A DNA stretch of 62,053 nucleotides from JANNYA01 sp031422315. Its GTDB lineage: Bacteria; Pseudomonadota; Gammaproteobacteria; Xanthomonadales; SZUA-5. Where the stretch lies: positions 1-62,053 of the forward strand of contig JANOQN010000045.1 in the NCBI GenBank assembly GCA_031422315.1, written 5' to 3'. Below are positions 34,193 to 42,222 of this stretch, piece after piece (position 1 is the stretch's first letter; each line of letters starts with the position of its first letter). A program made the translations under genes and the position numbers. The notes below the pieces were generated by a model, which was given only the letters and a program-made list of their open reading frames with translations, was not told where the DNA came from and made no database searches.

Positions 34193-34564
34193 TTAGTATT
34201 GGCGATAATTCCGGTCGTGCCTGCGATAGTGTCGACGATCTTGGTGATAACGATCATGGTACCTACGCTGATGTCCATATCGATTGCTTTCGTAATGCCG
34301 GTGGTGTCGATTACCGTAATTACGATCCCGATAATACCGATCCCCATAGTGCCGATCCCCATAGTGCCGATCACGGTAATTGCGATTGTCGTAATAGATC
34401 TGACCGCCGTTATGCCTTGAGTAGTCATACGCTTGCGCTGCGTATTGAACGAGCAGCACTACATCATCATGTGATCGATGTGAGCGTGACTGCCACTGTG
34501 CGCCCGCCGGTGTGCTGAGGAATAGCGATACGGCTGCGGCTATCATTAAAAACAGGGATTTCAT
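34193..34564 (-). CDS. Secreted His/Tyr/Arg/Asp-rich repeat protein
   Basis: About 123 aa from ATG 34564, chosen for the GGAGAG ribosome binding site five bases upstream. Signal peptide 1-22 (AAAVSLFLSTPAGAQ). A short globular-like part (SHDDVVLLVQYAAQAYDYSR) precedes a low-complexity tail of about 70 residues built from units such as RDRHYGD, RYYRDRNYGN and RRYHDRYHQD. The His/Asp/Tyr content suggests metal or polyanion binding, but this is inference. I do not recognise a family. The DNA has two identical tandem 15-mers within the tail. Monocistronic; no terminator was seen. Confidence 0.7.
   Translation of the reverse strand: MKSLFLMIAAAVSLFLSTPAGAQWQSRSHRSHDDVVLLVQYAAQAYDYSRHNGGQIYYDNRNYRDRHYGDRHYGDRYYRDRNYGNRHHRHYESNRYGHQRRYHDRYHQDRRHYRRHDRNYRQY
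34339..34368. repeat. Tandem 15-bp repeat inside the His/Tyr-rich gene
   Basis: GATCCCCATAGTGCC occurs twice back to back (34339-34353, 34354-34368), flanked by diverged copies on both sides. The period is a multiple of three, and each unit encodes five residues of the type GDRHY. Such arrays expand and contract by slippage without breaking the frame. Confidence 0.85.
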
Positions 34565-34720
34565 TCGAACTCTCCATTTGAACGCACGCAAACTTCGTGC
34601 TTGACGAGAATAGGGACAAGCTGGCAGCGGTATGTAAAACGTAGGATTTATTCAGCCAGCCGCAGCTTTCATCAGCGCCTTGTTCAGAATCTGATGTGCT
34701 CGAATTTTCACGCGGGCGCT

Positions 34721-35887
34721 TCATAAAACTCGAGCGAAAACCGCCTTTAGGTATCGGCTTTCCGGTGCGTGTGCCATGACTGGATGATCCGCGCCTGCAC
34801 CGGTAATGCGAACGATTTGCAGGCTGCGCTGCGCTGCGGTCGCGGCAGCGCGCAGCATGTCGAGAAAATCGACCTCATCGACTAAGCCCGTGCAAGAACA
34901 AGTCAGCAGCCAGCCGCCGGGTTTTATGGCTGCAATGGCGAGCTTATTCATCGCGAAATAGCGGCGTAATGCTTCTTCTAGTTTATCGACACTGCGGGTT
35001 TGTTTGGCCGGATCAAGCACCAGCACGTCAAAGCCTTTTACACAGGCCGGGCGTGCAAGAAACTCAAATAAATCAGCGGCTTGCCAGTCTACCGAAACGC
35101 TGTTGAGCTGCGCATTTTTCTGCGCTAGTTCGAGCACTTCCGGGTCCAAATCGATTCCGGTCGCGTGCACAGCGTCTCCGAGCGCTTTGGCATAGATGGC
35201 AAAGCCGCCAGAGTTACAACACACATCCAGCACGCTTGCGCCTTGGCAAAGCTCGGCAAATAGCGCGCGGTTTTCACGCTGATCGGCAAAAAACCCGGTT
35301 TTATGGCCGGCGCCCGGTGCGGCATAGAATTTTAAGCCAAGCTCTCGCACGACGACCGGCTCAGGCGCGGGCGGCGAATGGCAATCAAAGGATTCTTGTT
35401 TACCGACATGCTTGTCGGTAAACCAATAATGTTGTGAGCCTGGAAAATGCTGATCCAGCGCCGCACGAATCGTTTCGCGCTGTTTGAACATGCCGGCAGA
35501 AAAGTACTGTGTGACCAATACACTGGCAAAGCGATCCACAATTAAGCCGCTAAGTGCATCGCCCTCGGAATGAATAACACGATACGCGTCAGTTTTCGCG
35601 CTGACACCAAGATGATCGCGCAGCTTTACCGCTGATGCTATTTTTGTGGCGAACCAATCTGCATCAATTGGTTGATCTTTACGCAGGCTCAGCAGCCGAA
35701 GCGCAATGCGCGCATGGCCGTTGTAGTGCGCGTAAGCCATCCAGCGGCCACTCGCATCAGTGACATCAACCAAAGTTCCTGGCCGAAGCGGGGGCTCAGG
35801 TTTATGCAAATGGCTAGCGTAAATCCAAGGATGTTCAAGCTTTCGGGTAACTTTGAGCTGGACTACTGATGTCGTCGAAAGATTCAT
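34721..35887 (-). CDS. rlmI: 23S rRNA m5C1962 methyltransferase RlmI-like
   Basis: About 388 aa from ATG 35887 (AGGA five bases upstream). N-terminal PUA domain (LEHPWIYASHL, PGTLVDVTDASG), central EEHEE-like domain, and a Rossmann SAM-methyltransferase with VLDVCCNSGGFAIYA as the SAM loop. The catalytic Cys region is LLTCSCTG. Family members have DPPK in motif IV; here it is DPAK (292-295). The protein modifies cytosine in 23S rRNA in the cytoplasm. The gene is single; its upstream side faces the terminator of the TonB operon. Confidence 0.88.
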   Translation of the reverse strand: MNLSTTSVVQLKVTRKLEHPWIYASHLHKPEPPLRPGTLVDVTDASGRWMAYAHYNGHARIALRLLSLRKDQPIDADWFATKIASAVKLRDHLGVSAKTDAYRVIHSEGDALSGLIVDRFASVLVTQYFSAGMFKQRETIRAALDQHFPGSQHYWFTDKHVGKQESFDCHSPPAPEPVVVRELGLKFYAAPGAGHKTGFFADQRENRALFAELCQGASVLDVCCNSGGFAIYAKALGDAVHATGIDLDPEVLELAQKNAQLNSVSVDWQAADLFEFLARPACVKGFDVLVLDPAKQTRSVDKLEEALRRYFAMNKLAIAAIKPGGWLLTCSCTGLVDEVDFLDMLRAAATAAQRSLQIVRITGAGADHPVMAHAPESRYLKAVFARVL

Positions 35888-35954
35888 GTGATTCCTGGTT
35901 GAAGTTGGTTTGGCATTGAATGAATCGACACTAGAAAACAAAAACCCAAAAAGC

Positions 35955-35980
35955 AAAAACCCCGCGCGTGCGGGGTTTTT
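35955..35980 (-). terminator. Strong intrinsic terminator of the tonB-exbBD operon
   Basis: AAAAACCCCGC (35955-35965) and GCGGGGTTTTT (35970-35980) form a perfect 11-bp stem with a four-base loop, 20 bp past the exbD2 stop on the minus strand, followed by more T-rich sequence. It is also symmetric enough to work on the plus strand. Confidence 0.88.
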
Positions 35981-35999
35981 ATTTTAAAACGCACCGTGC

Positions 36000-36470
36000 T
36001 TATTGCGGCGCAGCGGCAGCAGACTTCTCAAGTAAGCCAGCCGGGTTGAGCTCATCAAAACGGATTTTTTCTGAGCCAGATCGCTTAATCAAAGCCAGCG
36101 CTTGAGCCATGTGCTCATAACTTGCTTCGGGTGCAGTTCGAATATTAATGTCTGGCCGCGCATCTGGCGCTTTGGTTGCCTCTAATTTAAGTCGTGCAAC
36201 CAGGTCCGTCGCGGAGATCGGCTGGCCTTCCAAAGCTAAAACTGCTGACTTGCTCGCGCTGGCTTGAACATCGACCGTTAAAATAGAGGGAATTTTTGGG
36301 TTTGGATCAACGTTGGTGGAGCGCAACGGCACTTTTGCATCGGTTCGATTTACCACTGATGGTGCGGTAATCATAAAAATAATCAACAATACCAACATTA
36401 CATCCACCAGCGGTGTGGTGTTGATATCGCACATCGGCGCGCCTGCGCTGGTACCACTTGAAAATGCCAT
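36000..36470 (-). CDS. exbD: Biopolymer transport protein ExbD (second copy)
   Basis: 156 aa. One membrane helix near the N-terminus with the proton-conducting Asp in MCDINTTPLVDVMLVLLIIFMITAP, then a periplasmic domain (about 45-145). It works with ExbB to power TonB. It follows exbD1 by 8 bp and is the last gene of the unit. The periplasmic domain differs strongly from that of the first ExbD, so the two are not a recent duplication. Paired exbD genes after exbB are known in Xanthomonas. Confidence 0.93.
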   Translation of the reverse strand: MAFSSGTSAGAPMCDINTTPLVDVMLVLLIIFMITAPSVVNRTDAKVPLRSTNVDPNPKIPSILTVDVQASASKSAVLALEGQPISATDLVARLKLEATKAPDARPDINIRTAPEASYEHMAQALALIKRSGSEKIRFDELNPAGLLEKSAAAAPQ

Positions 36471-36478
36471 AAGTTCTC

Positions 36479-36928
36479 CTAGCCCTTAGGTGCGGGCGCT
36501 GATACGAAGCTGACGTGCTGCACGCCGGTGTCTTTTGCCATCACTAACACTTTGCTGACGGTGTCGTATTTCAAGGTTTTGTCTGCGCGAACTTTGAGCC
36601 TGATTTTGTTCTGCGTTCGCAACGCTTCGGCTTTCATGCGCGCTTTCATAATGTCAGGCGTAATGACCTGATCATTCCAGAAATACTGCACTACGCCATT
36701 GCCTTTATCGACAATTGAAAGCGTGACGCGGGTTACGGTTGTATCATCAACGTCTTCTTCAGACGGCGCTTCAGGCAGTTTGACTTCAATTTTATCGGCC
36801 ATTAACGGCGCGGTAATCATAAAAATAATAAGCAAAACCAGCATGACGTCGACTAGCGGCGTTGTGTTGATATCAGCTTTTGGTGCGCCATGCGCTTCGC
36901 TACCGCCGCCACCTGCACTCATACCCAT
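36479..36928 (-). CDS. exbD: Biopolymer transport protein ExbD (first copy)
   Basis: 149 aa, Gly-rich cytoplasmic N-terminus (MGMSAGGGGSEAHG), then KADINTTPLVDVMLVLLIIFMITAP with the essential membrane Asp, and a periplasmic domain ending in VSAPAPKG. A good AGGAG ribosome binding site is present. It sits 61 bp after exbB, a longer gap than elsewhere in the operon. It would form the ExbB5-ExbD2 motor, possibly as a heterodimer with the second ExbD. Confidence 0.93.
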   Translation of the reverse strand: MGMSAGGGGSEAHGAPKADINTTPLVDVMLVLLIIFMITAPLMADKIEVKLPEAPSEEDVDDTTVTRVTLSIVDKGNGVVQYFWNDQVITPDIMKARMKAEALRTQNKIRLKVRADKTLKYDTVSKVLVMAKDTGVQHVSFVSAPAPKG

Positions 36929-36989
36929 TAAAAATTCTCCTGAACGATGACGGTGTTGCTAAATCGAATAAATGAGCATCGCATAATGT

Positions 36990-37952
36990 TTAAACCACGC
37001 GTGGTTCGGTTTGATGCGCGCCGTACTTGGTCAATCGTACGCGCTCGCCGGTGGCAAAAAAATCGAACAGATCTTTGCGGAAAATTTCAATTTTGCTGCG
37101 CAAGCGGCCGTTGCCGCGCACAAAGAAGTTATAAGCAAGCACCGCCGGAATAGCAACGCCCAAGCCAATGCAGGTCATGATCAGCGCTTCGCCAACCGGG
37201 CCGGCGACTACGTCAAGTGAGGCCTTTCCTTTCTGGCTAATGCCAATCAGTGCGTGGTAGATGCCCCAGACAGTACCGAACAAACCCACAAACGGCGCAG
37301 TTGAGCCGACGGTTGCCAGCATCGTTAGGCCCGAATCAAATTTCGCACTTTCGCGCTGCGAAGCTTGCAAAATCGCGCGGTCAATAAACTCTTGCCTAGA
37401 AAGCGCTTCCGCCATGCGGCCACCCTGCGAATCGGCATAGTGCGAGGCTGATTCAGCTGCTGCCATAGCGATTTTTGAAAATGGCTCGTAATGGGGCTCA
37501 GCTTCCATCGAATTAAGTGCATCACGCGGGGAATTGGCATTCCAAAAGGCAAGCTGCACGGCATTCGTGCGAACCGAAACCGCAAACAGTCGAAACGCAT
37601 TGTAGAAAATGTAATACCAGGTCAAAACGCTCATAACCGCCATGATGCAAAGCACGGTGATGCCAATTACATCGGCTTGCTCAATCAAATGCGCGAAACC
37701 CATCTTCGTAAGTGCCAGCGCCTCATTGTCGGCGAGCAACGTTTGTGCGCTCAGTGCGGGCATCTGTAAAGAATCCGCTAAATTGACGGCGCTATCAACG
37801 ACCGGCGCGCTGGTCGCGTCAACTGCAGATACTAATGGCGTAGCAGCATCACCTACTGCGCTTGAAACGGTATTTACGGCGCCTTCGGCAGCCGCCGGAG
37901 CTTCAGCAACAGGTGCGGGTGTAGCAGCTGCGGGGTTGGTATCTTGTGCCAT
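36990..37952 (-). CDS. exbB: MotA/TolQ/ExbB proton channel protein ExbB
   Basis: 320 aa, longer than typical ExbB because of an Ala/Pro/Val-rich N-terminal extension of about 80 residues that may be exported. Three membrane helices: around 95-115 (VIGITVLCIMAVMSVLTWYYI), and the conserved pair with LATVGSTAPFVGLFGTVWGIYHAL and GPVGEALIMTCIGLGVAIPAVLAYN. It is the channel of the TonB motor. It starts 3 bp after tonB on the minus strand, so the order tonB-exbB-exbD1-exbD2 is one operon. Confidence 0.95.
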   Translation of the reverse strand: MAQDTNPAAATPAPVAEAPAAAEGAVNTVSSAVGDAATPLVSAVDATSAPVVDSAVNLADSLQMPALSAQTLLADNEALALTKMGFAHLIEQADVIGITVLCIMAVMSVLTWYYIFYNAFRLFAVSVRTNAVQLAFWNANSPRDALNSMEAEPHYEPFSKIAMAAAESASHYADSQGGRMAEALSRQEFIDRAILQASQRESAKFDSGLTMLATVGSTAPFVGLFGTVWGIYHALIGISQKGKASLDVVAGPVGEALIMTCIGLGVAIPAVLAYNFFVRGNGRLRSKIEIFRKDLFDFFATGERVRLTKYGAHQTEPRVV

Positions 37953-37955
37953 GCA

Positions 37956-38630
37956 CTAGCCCTCCATACTAAATATGACTGGAACGCGCACCCAACCTTC
38001 CTGGGCGACACCGTTGACTTTCTTGGGGTTGAATTTGTATTTCGATACGGTTCGCTTGGCTTCGGAATCGAACTCGCGTTGACCTGAGCCATTTTCCACT
38101 TCAACGGTTTTAGCTTTTCCATCAACCCCAACTAACACCCGCAGCATCACCTTTCCGGAGATTCCACGGCGTTGCATGATTGGTGGATAGCGAAGCGGAA
38201 CCTGCCGATTGTATCCAGCATCCTGACCGGCTTCTTCAATTTGTGGCGGTGCTGGCTCAGCGGGCTGCGGCGGTGGGCCAACTACGCCCACTTCTTCGGT
38301 GGCTTCAGTCGTCGTTGCTTCTGGCGGAGCTTCCGGCGGTGGCGGCGGCAAATCACGCGTCGGCTCTGGCGGCGGCGGCGGCTTATCTTCCGGAGGCTTT
38401 GGCGGTGGCGGTGGCGGTGGCGGCGGCGGGGGCGGGGGCGGAGGCGGTGGCGGAGGCGGCAACAATTCGATAATCGAAGCCTCATCATCAACGCTTGCAA
38501 CAATTGCTTCGGGCGCCTTAATGGGCAGCAGCAGCATGCCAAGGACGGTAAAATGCGCGATTGTCGTTAGCGCTATCGCAATAATGCGCCGCCAGTTTAA
38601 TCCGCTTTGTGGTTGCACTCTCGAGGCCAT
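37956..38630 (-). CDS. tonB: Energy transducer TonB
   Basis: 224 aa. One N-terminal membrane helix (about 14-36, ALTTIAHFTVLGMLLLP), then a proline-rich periplasmic spacer that opens with 20 consecutive prolines (codons 38401-38460) and continues with several PPPPPEP-type runs, and a C-terminal TonB domain (about 135-224) with RYPPIMQRRGISGKVMLRV and KYKFNPKKVNG. It links the inner-membrane motor to TonB-dependent outer-membrane receptors. No receptor gene is in the window. Confidence 0.95.
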   Translation of the reverse strand: MASRVQPQSGLNWRRIIAIALTTIAHFTVLGMLLLPIKAPEAIVASVDDEASIIELLPPPPPPPPPPPPPPPPPPPPKPPEDKPPPPPEPTRDLPPPPPEAPPEATTTEATEEVGVVGPPPQPAEPAPPQIEEAGQDAGYNRQVPLRYPPIMQRRGISGKVMLRVLVGVDGKAKTVEVENGSGQREFDSEAKRTVSKYKFNPKKVNGVAQEGWVRVPVIFSMEG

Positions 38631-38751
38631 CGTCTCTCGCTTTCAGACATGAAGTTACATGAAGTTCTAGGGGGACTGCAAAACAGCTAAAGCAAATCGG
38701 AAACTACACTAGGGTAGCGACTGCGCACAAGGTGCAGCCGCAAATAATTAC

Positions 38752-40047
38752 TTAGCGTAGATTTTTCATGTAGCTGGTCGCTTGGGATTTTGTCTCAGGA
38801 TACTTCAAAGCTTCGTTCAACGCCGCTCTTGCCGCAGGAATATTTCCAAGCTGATGTTCGGCTACGCCCAAGTAATAAAATGCACTGCCAGGTTGCTTGA
38901 GCTTTTTCTTGCTCGCCACCAACAGTAATTCCCTCGCGCGCTTGCTGTTCTCGTTTTCGAAAAGCTCAATTTGCGCCAACCAAAGCTCAGAAGTGCCATC
39001 ATCAGCTGACACCGCAGCACCTCTGGTAAACGCATCAACGGCCTTCGCCAACAACGCTTTCGCCTCGGGCTTGCCTTCTAATTCTTGCGAGGCCGTGTAG
39101 TAATTTTGCCCCAAATCGCTCAGGCGCTTCGCATCGGCTTTTAACACGCCTTTGCTCATTCCCTCTTCGATGACTGCTGCGGCTTCCGCATATTTTTCTT
39201 GATAGGTATAAAGCTGATGCAGCTGCGTCCAAAGCGCTTCAGTATCCAACAGGCCTTTTGCCTTTGCATCTAGCAGCATGGCGGTGGCTTCTGGATACTT
39301 ATCAAGCGACAAGTAGGAAGACACGGCAAGCGACATCCACTGCTTATTGGTCGGATCTTTTACTAGTAGTTCTTTTAGGTAGGCAACCGCGCCTTCAAAG
39401 TTTTCACCGCTATACAAGCTATTGGCTTTGATCTGTAGCCAGTTTTGCTTAGGTGTCTCACCGGTTGCAAGCGCTTGATCGATGGCGGCAATCGCCTCTG
39501 GATATTTGTCTTGATAGTAGTAGCTGCCAGCTAGCGCGACATATTCATCGCCCTTAATTTTCGGTGCTTCTGCTTCGTATTCTTTAAACGCTGCTACTGC
39601 TTCATCGTATTTTTCTTGCTGTACGAGCAGCTGCACCGCTTGGAACTTCAGCTGCACATGCTCGATATTCGGCAAACCATCAGCGGCAATCGCTGCGCGT
39701 GAAGCCAACAGGGCTTCTGGATACTTATCTTGAAAGTAATAGATGTTCGATTTGAGCTGATTGCCCTTGGATTTTTCGTAGGGGGTAGCTTTTGCGCCGG
39801 CAAGAATGGATTCAACCACCGCGAGCGATTCGTCATATTTTTCATCTTGCATCAGCGCTAGCGCTTTATTGAGCTTTTTGCTATTACTGGCGCTAATCTT
39901 GATTTTGGGGTCTTTGCGGCCGGTTTTAGTAACTTCCATGACCTCAACGGCGGGCGTCTTTTCTTTCGCAGCGTTAACCGTTGGCGCGCTCAAACTTAGC
40001 CCAAGGCCCAGCATTAAAGCGGTAAAAAGTTGGGTGTGGATTTTCAT
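38752..40047 (-). CDS. Periplasmic TPR protein upstream of tonB
   Basis: 431 aa with a signal peptide (1-27, ending VNA-AK). From about 60 onward it is made of tetratricopeptide repeats, each with a YPEA or YDEA turn (DKYPEALLASRAAI, EKYDEAVAAFKEYE, DKYPEAIAAIDQAL, DKYPEATAMLLDAK, EKYAEAAAVIEEG). It precedes tonB by 121 bp on the same strand. In other bacteria a TPR protein (such as TtpC of Vibrio) is needed for TonB energy transfer, and this gene may do likewise; that is inference from position. Confidence 0.85.
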   Translation of the reverse strand: MKIHTQLFTALMLGLGLSLSAPTVNAAKEKTPAVEVMEVTKTGRKDPKIKISASNSKKLNKALALMQDEKYDESLAVVESILAGAKATPYEKSKGNQLKSNIYYFQDKYPEALLASRAAIAADGLPNIEHVQLKFQAVQLLVQQEKYDEAVAAFKEYEAEAPKIKGDEYVALAGSYYYQDKYPEAIAAIDQALATGETPKQNWLQIKANSLYSGENFEGAVAYLKELLVKDPTNKQWMSLAVSSYLSLDKYPEATAMLLDAKAKGLLDTEALWTQLHQLYTYQEKYAEAAAVIEEGMSKGVLKADAKRLSDLGQNYYTASQELEGKPEAKALLAKAVDAFTRGAAVSADDGTSELWLAQIELFENENSKRARELLLVASKKKLKQPGSAFYYLGVAEHQLGNIPAARAALNEALKYPETKSQATSYMKNLR

Positions 40048-40067
40048 TGGGCCTCCAAAAGTGGCTG

Positions 40068-40122
40068 CAAAATTTAGGTGAACTGTGCGTTAGCTTAGCG
40101 GAAAAGTGACAAATTTAGGGTG
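40068..40122. promoter_or_regulatory. Two near-identical direct repeats upstream of the TPR-tonB unit
   Basis: CAAAATTTAGGTG (40068-40080) and CAAATTTAGGGTG (40110-40122) lie 42 bp apart, about four helical turns, just upstream of the TPR gene start. Such phased repeats often serve as paired operator sites. The sequence does not look like a Fur box. No convincing promoter hexamers were seen between them. Confidence 0.4.
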
Positions 40123-40185
40123 TCTAAATTATTAGTGAGTTGAAAATAAAATTAGTCTGCTTCAGAGATAGGTCTATCGATTTAG

Positions 40186-40611
40186 CTATTTGCCCTTGGC
40201 GACTGGCAATGATTCGCGCACCCAGCCGTCAAAGCCGCCGTCCAAAAAGGCAACTTCGGCAAACCCAAGCCGTTTGAGTGTTGCCGCTGCGCGCTCTGCT
40301 TCGCGCCCGCTGCGATCGTAGACGATAATCGGGCGATCTTTTTTCAAGCTTTTTGAATCAGAACTGCCTAATTCGTTGGCTGCCAAATTAACGGCGCCGG
40401 GGATGTGCCCCTTCAAAAATTCGTTATTCGCTGATAAATCGATCACCAACGCGTCTTTGCGATTGATCCAATGGCTGACTTCATTGTTGTTGAGACCGCG
40501 AAATCCACGCCTGAGTTGACCAATCTCCCAAATCACCCACGCGCAGGCGATGCCTACAAATGCAAGGCTCAAACCTGGGCTACGGGTTGCAAATGCCATA
40601 AGTTCGTTCAT
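40186..40611 (-). CDS. Membrane-anchored rhodanese-domain protein without catalytic Cys
   Basis: 141 aa. One N-terminal membrane helix (about 13-30) and a rhodanese domain (40-137) with VIDLSANNEFLKGHIPGAVN, the active-site loop and a C-terminal LDGGFDGWV. The loop reads VYDRSGREAERAA: Asp99 replaces the sulfur-carrying Cys, so sulfurtransferase activity is not expected. Gammaproteobacterial YibN-like proteins share this layout. It diverges from frr with a 259-bp gap. Downstream, 138 bp separate it from the TPR gene. Confidence 0.88.
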   Translation of the reverse strand: MNELMAFATRSPGLSLAFVGIACAWVIWEIGQLRRGFRGLNNNEVSHWINRKDALVIDLSANNEFLKGHIPGAVNLAANELGSSDSKSLKKDRPIIVYDRSGREAERAAATLKRLGFAEVAFLDGGFDGWVRESLPVAKGK

Positions 40612-40791
40612 AGGTCGCCTTTCTAAGTTAGCCCGCTATTATCAGTGAGCGAGGCGCACTTTGAAAGGGTGAGGCAAACCCATTTGCGAGATATTGAGTC
40701 GCATTTCATTTATGCCCTCAAATTATGTCCTGCATTTATGACGTTTCATAATGACCGGATTGCCAAGGCGCTGCTTCAGCTTAGATCGCGC

Positions 40792-40800
40792 TGCTATACT
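40792..40800 (+). promoter_or_regulatory. Candidate extended -10 promoter for the frr operon
   Basis: TGCTATACT (40792-40800) fits an extended -10 element (TG-N-TATACT), 70 bp before the frr ATG in the 259-bp gap between the rhodanese gene and frr. No good -35 is visible. Nothing else was recognised in the gap. Confidence 0.45.
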
Positions 40801-40870
40801 TTTGCGCCAAACTTATTTCGTTTGGCGGCGATTGATATTCATTAAGACAAATTTCTGAGACAAGTATTTT

Positions 40871-41437
40871 ATGGCCAGCAGCATTTCTGACATCAAACAA
40901 GACGCGCAAGTGCGCATGCAAAAATCTATCGAGTCACTCAAGCTCAATATGCAAAAACTGCGTACCGGGCGCGCTTCAATTGCGCTGCTAGATCATCTGC
41001 GCGTTGACTATTACGGCACTCCGACGCCGCTTGCGCAGGTCGCCAATTTAACGGTGGCCGATTCCCGCACCCTGCAGCTGCAGCTGTGGGAGAAAAACAT
41101 GGTTACGCTGGTCGAAAAAGCAATCATGGCTTCTGATCTTGGCTTGACGCCGAACGTGGCCGGGCAAATTATCCGCATTGCCTTGCCGCCGCTGACCGAG
41201 CAGCGCCGTAAAGAACTCACCAAAGTGGTGAATCACGAAGGCGAAGACAATAAAGTAGCGATACGCAATATCCGCCGCGATGCCATGCAGCAAGTCAAAG
41301 ATTTACTGAAGGCTAAGCTCATTACCGAAGATGAGGAAAAACGCGCAGAGGAAGATATTCAGAAAATCACCGATAAATTCGTCAAAGAAACTGATGGGGT
41401 TTGCAAGGCCAAAGAAGACGAGCTGATGTCGGTTTGA
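40871..41437 (+). CDS. frr: Ribosome recycling factor
   Basis: 188 aa. With EF-G it splits the post-termination ribosome. Domain signatures: RMQKSIESLKLNMQKLRTGRAS, the hinge and beta domain with VDYYGTPTPLAQVANLTV, and the C-terminal helix NIRRDAMQQVKDLLK. Length is normal (about 185). pyrH, tsf and rpsB, which usually precede it, are absent; a rhodanese gene diverges instead. It heads the frr-uppS-cdsA-dxr-rseP-bamA-skp series. Confidence 0.97.
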   Translation: MASSISDIKQDAQVRMQKSIESLKLNMQKLRTGRASIALLDHLRVDYYGTPTPLAQVANLTVADSRTLQLQLWEKNMVTLVEKAIMASDLGLTPNVAGQIIRIALPPLTEQRRKELTKVVNHEGEDNKVAIRNIRRDAMQQVKDLLKAKLITEDEEKRAEEDIQKITDKFVKETDGVCKAKEDELMSV

Positions 41438-41448
41438 ATATCCTGAAC

Positions 41449-42222
41449 GTGCAGCCTGCATCGCCAGCGCCAATTCCACTCTCAACATCGGCTGAGCGTC
41501 CAAAACATGTCGTTATTGTCATGGATGGTAATGGTCGTTGGGCTGAGCAGCGCCGAAAACCGCGTATTTTTGGGCATCGTGCCGGGGTTAAAGCGGTGCG
41601 TGCCAGCGTTGAAGCTGCTGCGCGCGCCGGTGTGCAGGCGTTAACGCTATTTGCTTTCAGCAGTGAAAATTGGCAGCGTCCGACTGAGGAAGTGCGCGGG
41701 CTGATGAATTTGTTTTTACGCGCGATGCGTTCGGAGTCAAAAAACCTGCACAAAGATGGCGTCAAGCTCTGTTTTATTGGTGATCTGGCGCGCTTTTCTC
41801 GCACGTTGCAAACCGAAATGGCGTCAATTTCAGCGCTAACAGAGGCCAATCAGGGCTTGGTGCTCAATATTGCAGTCAATTATGGCGGGCGTTGGGATGT
41901 CGCGCAGGCGGCGCGCCAGCTTGCGGCCGCAGCTAAAGCGGGTGAAATCACCGTGGAAAGCATCAGCGAGGCCAATTTGGATCAGCTCACCGCGCTGAAT
42001 GATTTAGCCAAGCCGGATTTGTTTATTCGCACCGGCGGCGAGCGGCGCATCAGCAATTTTTTGTTGTGGCAGCTGGCTTACACCGAGCTATATTTTTCCG
42101 ACGTGCTCTGGCCCGATTTTGATCAGCACCATTTTAATGCGGCACTCGAGGATTTTGCCGGGCGCCAGCGCCGATTTGGCAAAACTTCGGCGCAAGTTTT
42201 AGTTGAACGCCCTTCCGCATGA
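41449..42222 (+). CDS. uppS: Undecaprenyl diphosphate synthase
   Basis: About 257 aa from GTG 41449; a TTG at 41434 overlapping the frr stop is an alternative. It condenses isopentenyl diphosphate with farnesyl diphosphate to make the C55 carrier lipid for cell-wall sugars. The catalytic MDGNGRWAE, the HRAGV motif, FAFSSENWQRP and the C-terminal RTGGERRISNFLLWQLAYTE region are all present. It overlaps cdsA by 4 bp (ATGA). Confidence 0.96.
   Translation: MQPASPAPIPLSTSAERPKHVVIVMDGNGRWAEQRRKPRIFGHRAGVKAVRASVEAAARAGVQALTLFAFSSENWQRPTEEVRGLMNLFLRAMRSESKNLHKDGVKLCFIGDLARFSRTLQTEMASISALTEANQGLVLNIAVNYGGRWDVAQAARQLAAAAKAGEITVESISEANLDQLTALNDLAKPDLFIRTGGERRISNFLLWQLAYTELYFSDVLWPDFDQHHFNAALEDFAGRQRRFGKTSAQVLVERPSA

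Noticed and set aside
34339..34368. CRISPR-like array
   Set aside because: The repeats are directly adjacent without spacers and lie in a coding frame.
34165..34428. Frames on both strands rich in Ile, Val, Thr and Gly opposite or beside the His/Tyr-rich gene
   Set aside because: They are low-complexity shadows of the repeat array; the chosen frame has a signal peptide and a GGAGAG ribosome binding site.
38299..38652. Glycine-run protein on the plus strand opposite tonB
   Set aside because: It is the antisense reading of the proline codons of tonB.
40645..40845. Plus-strand frame of 66 codons between the rhodanese and frr genes
   Set aside because: No ribosome binding site, no recognisable family, and it contains the likely frr promoter.
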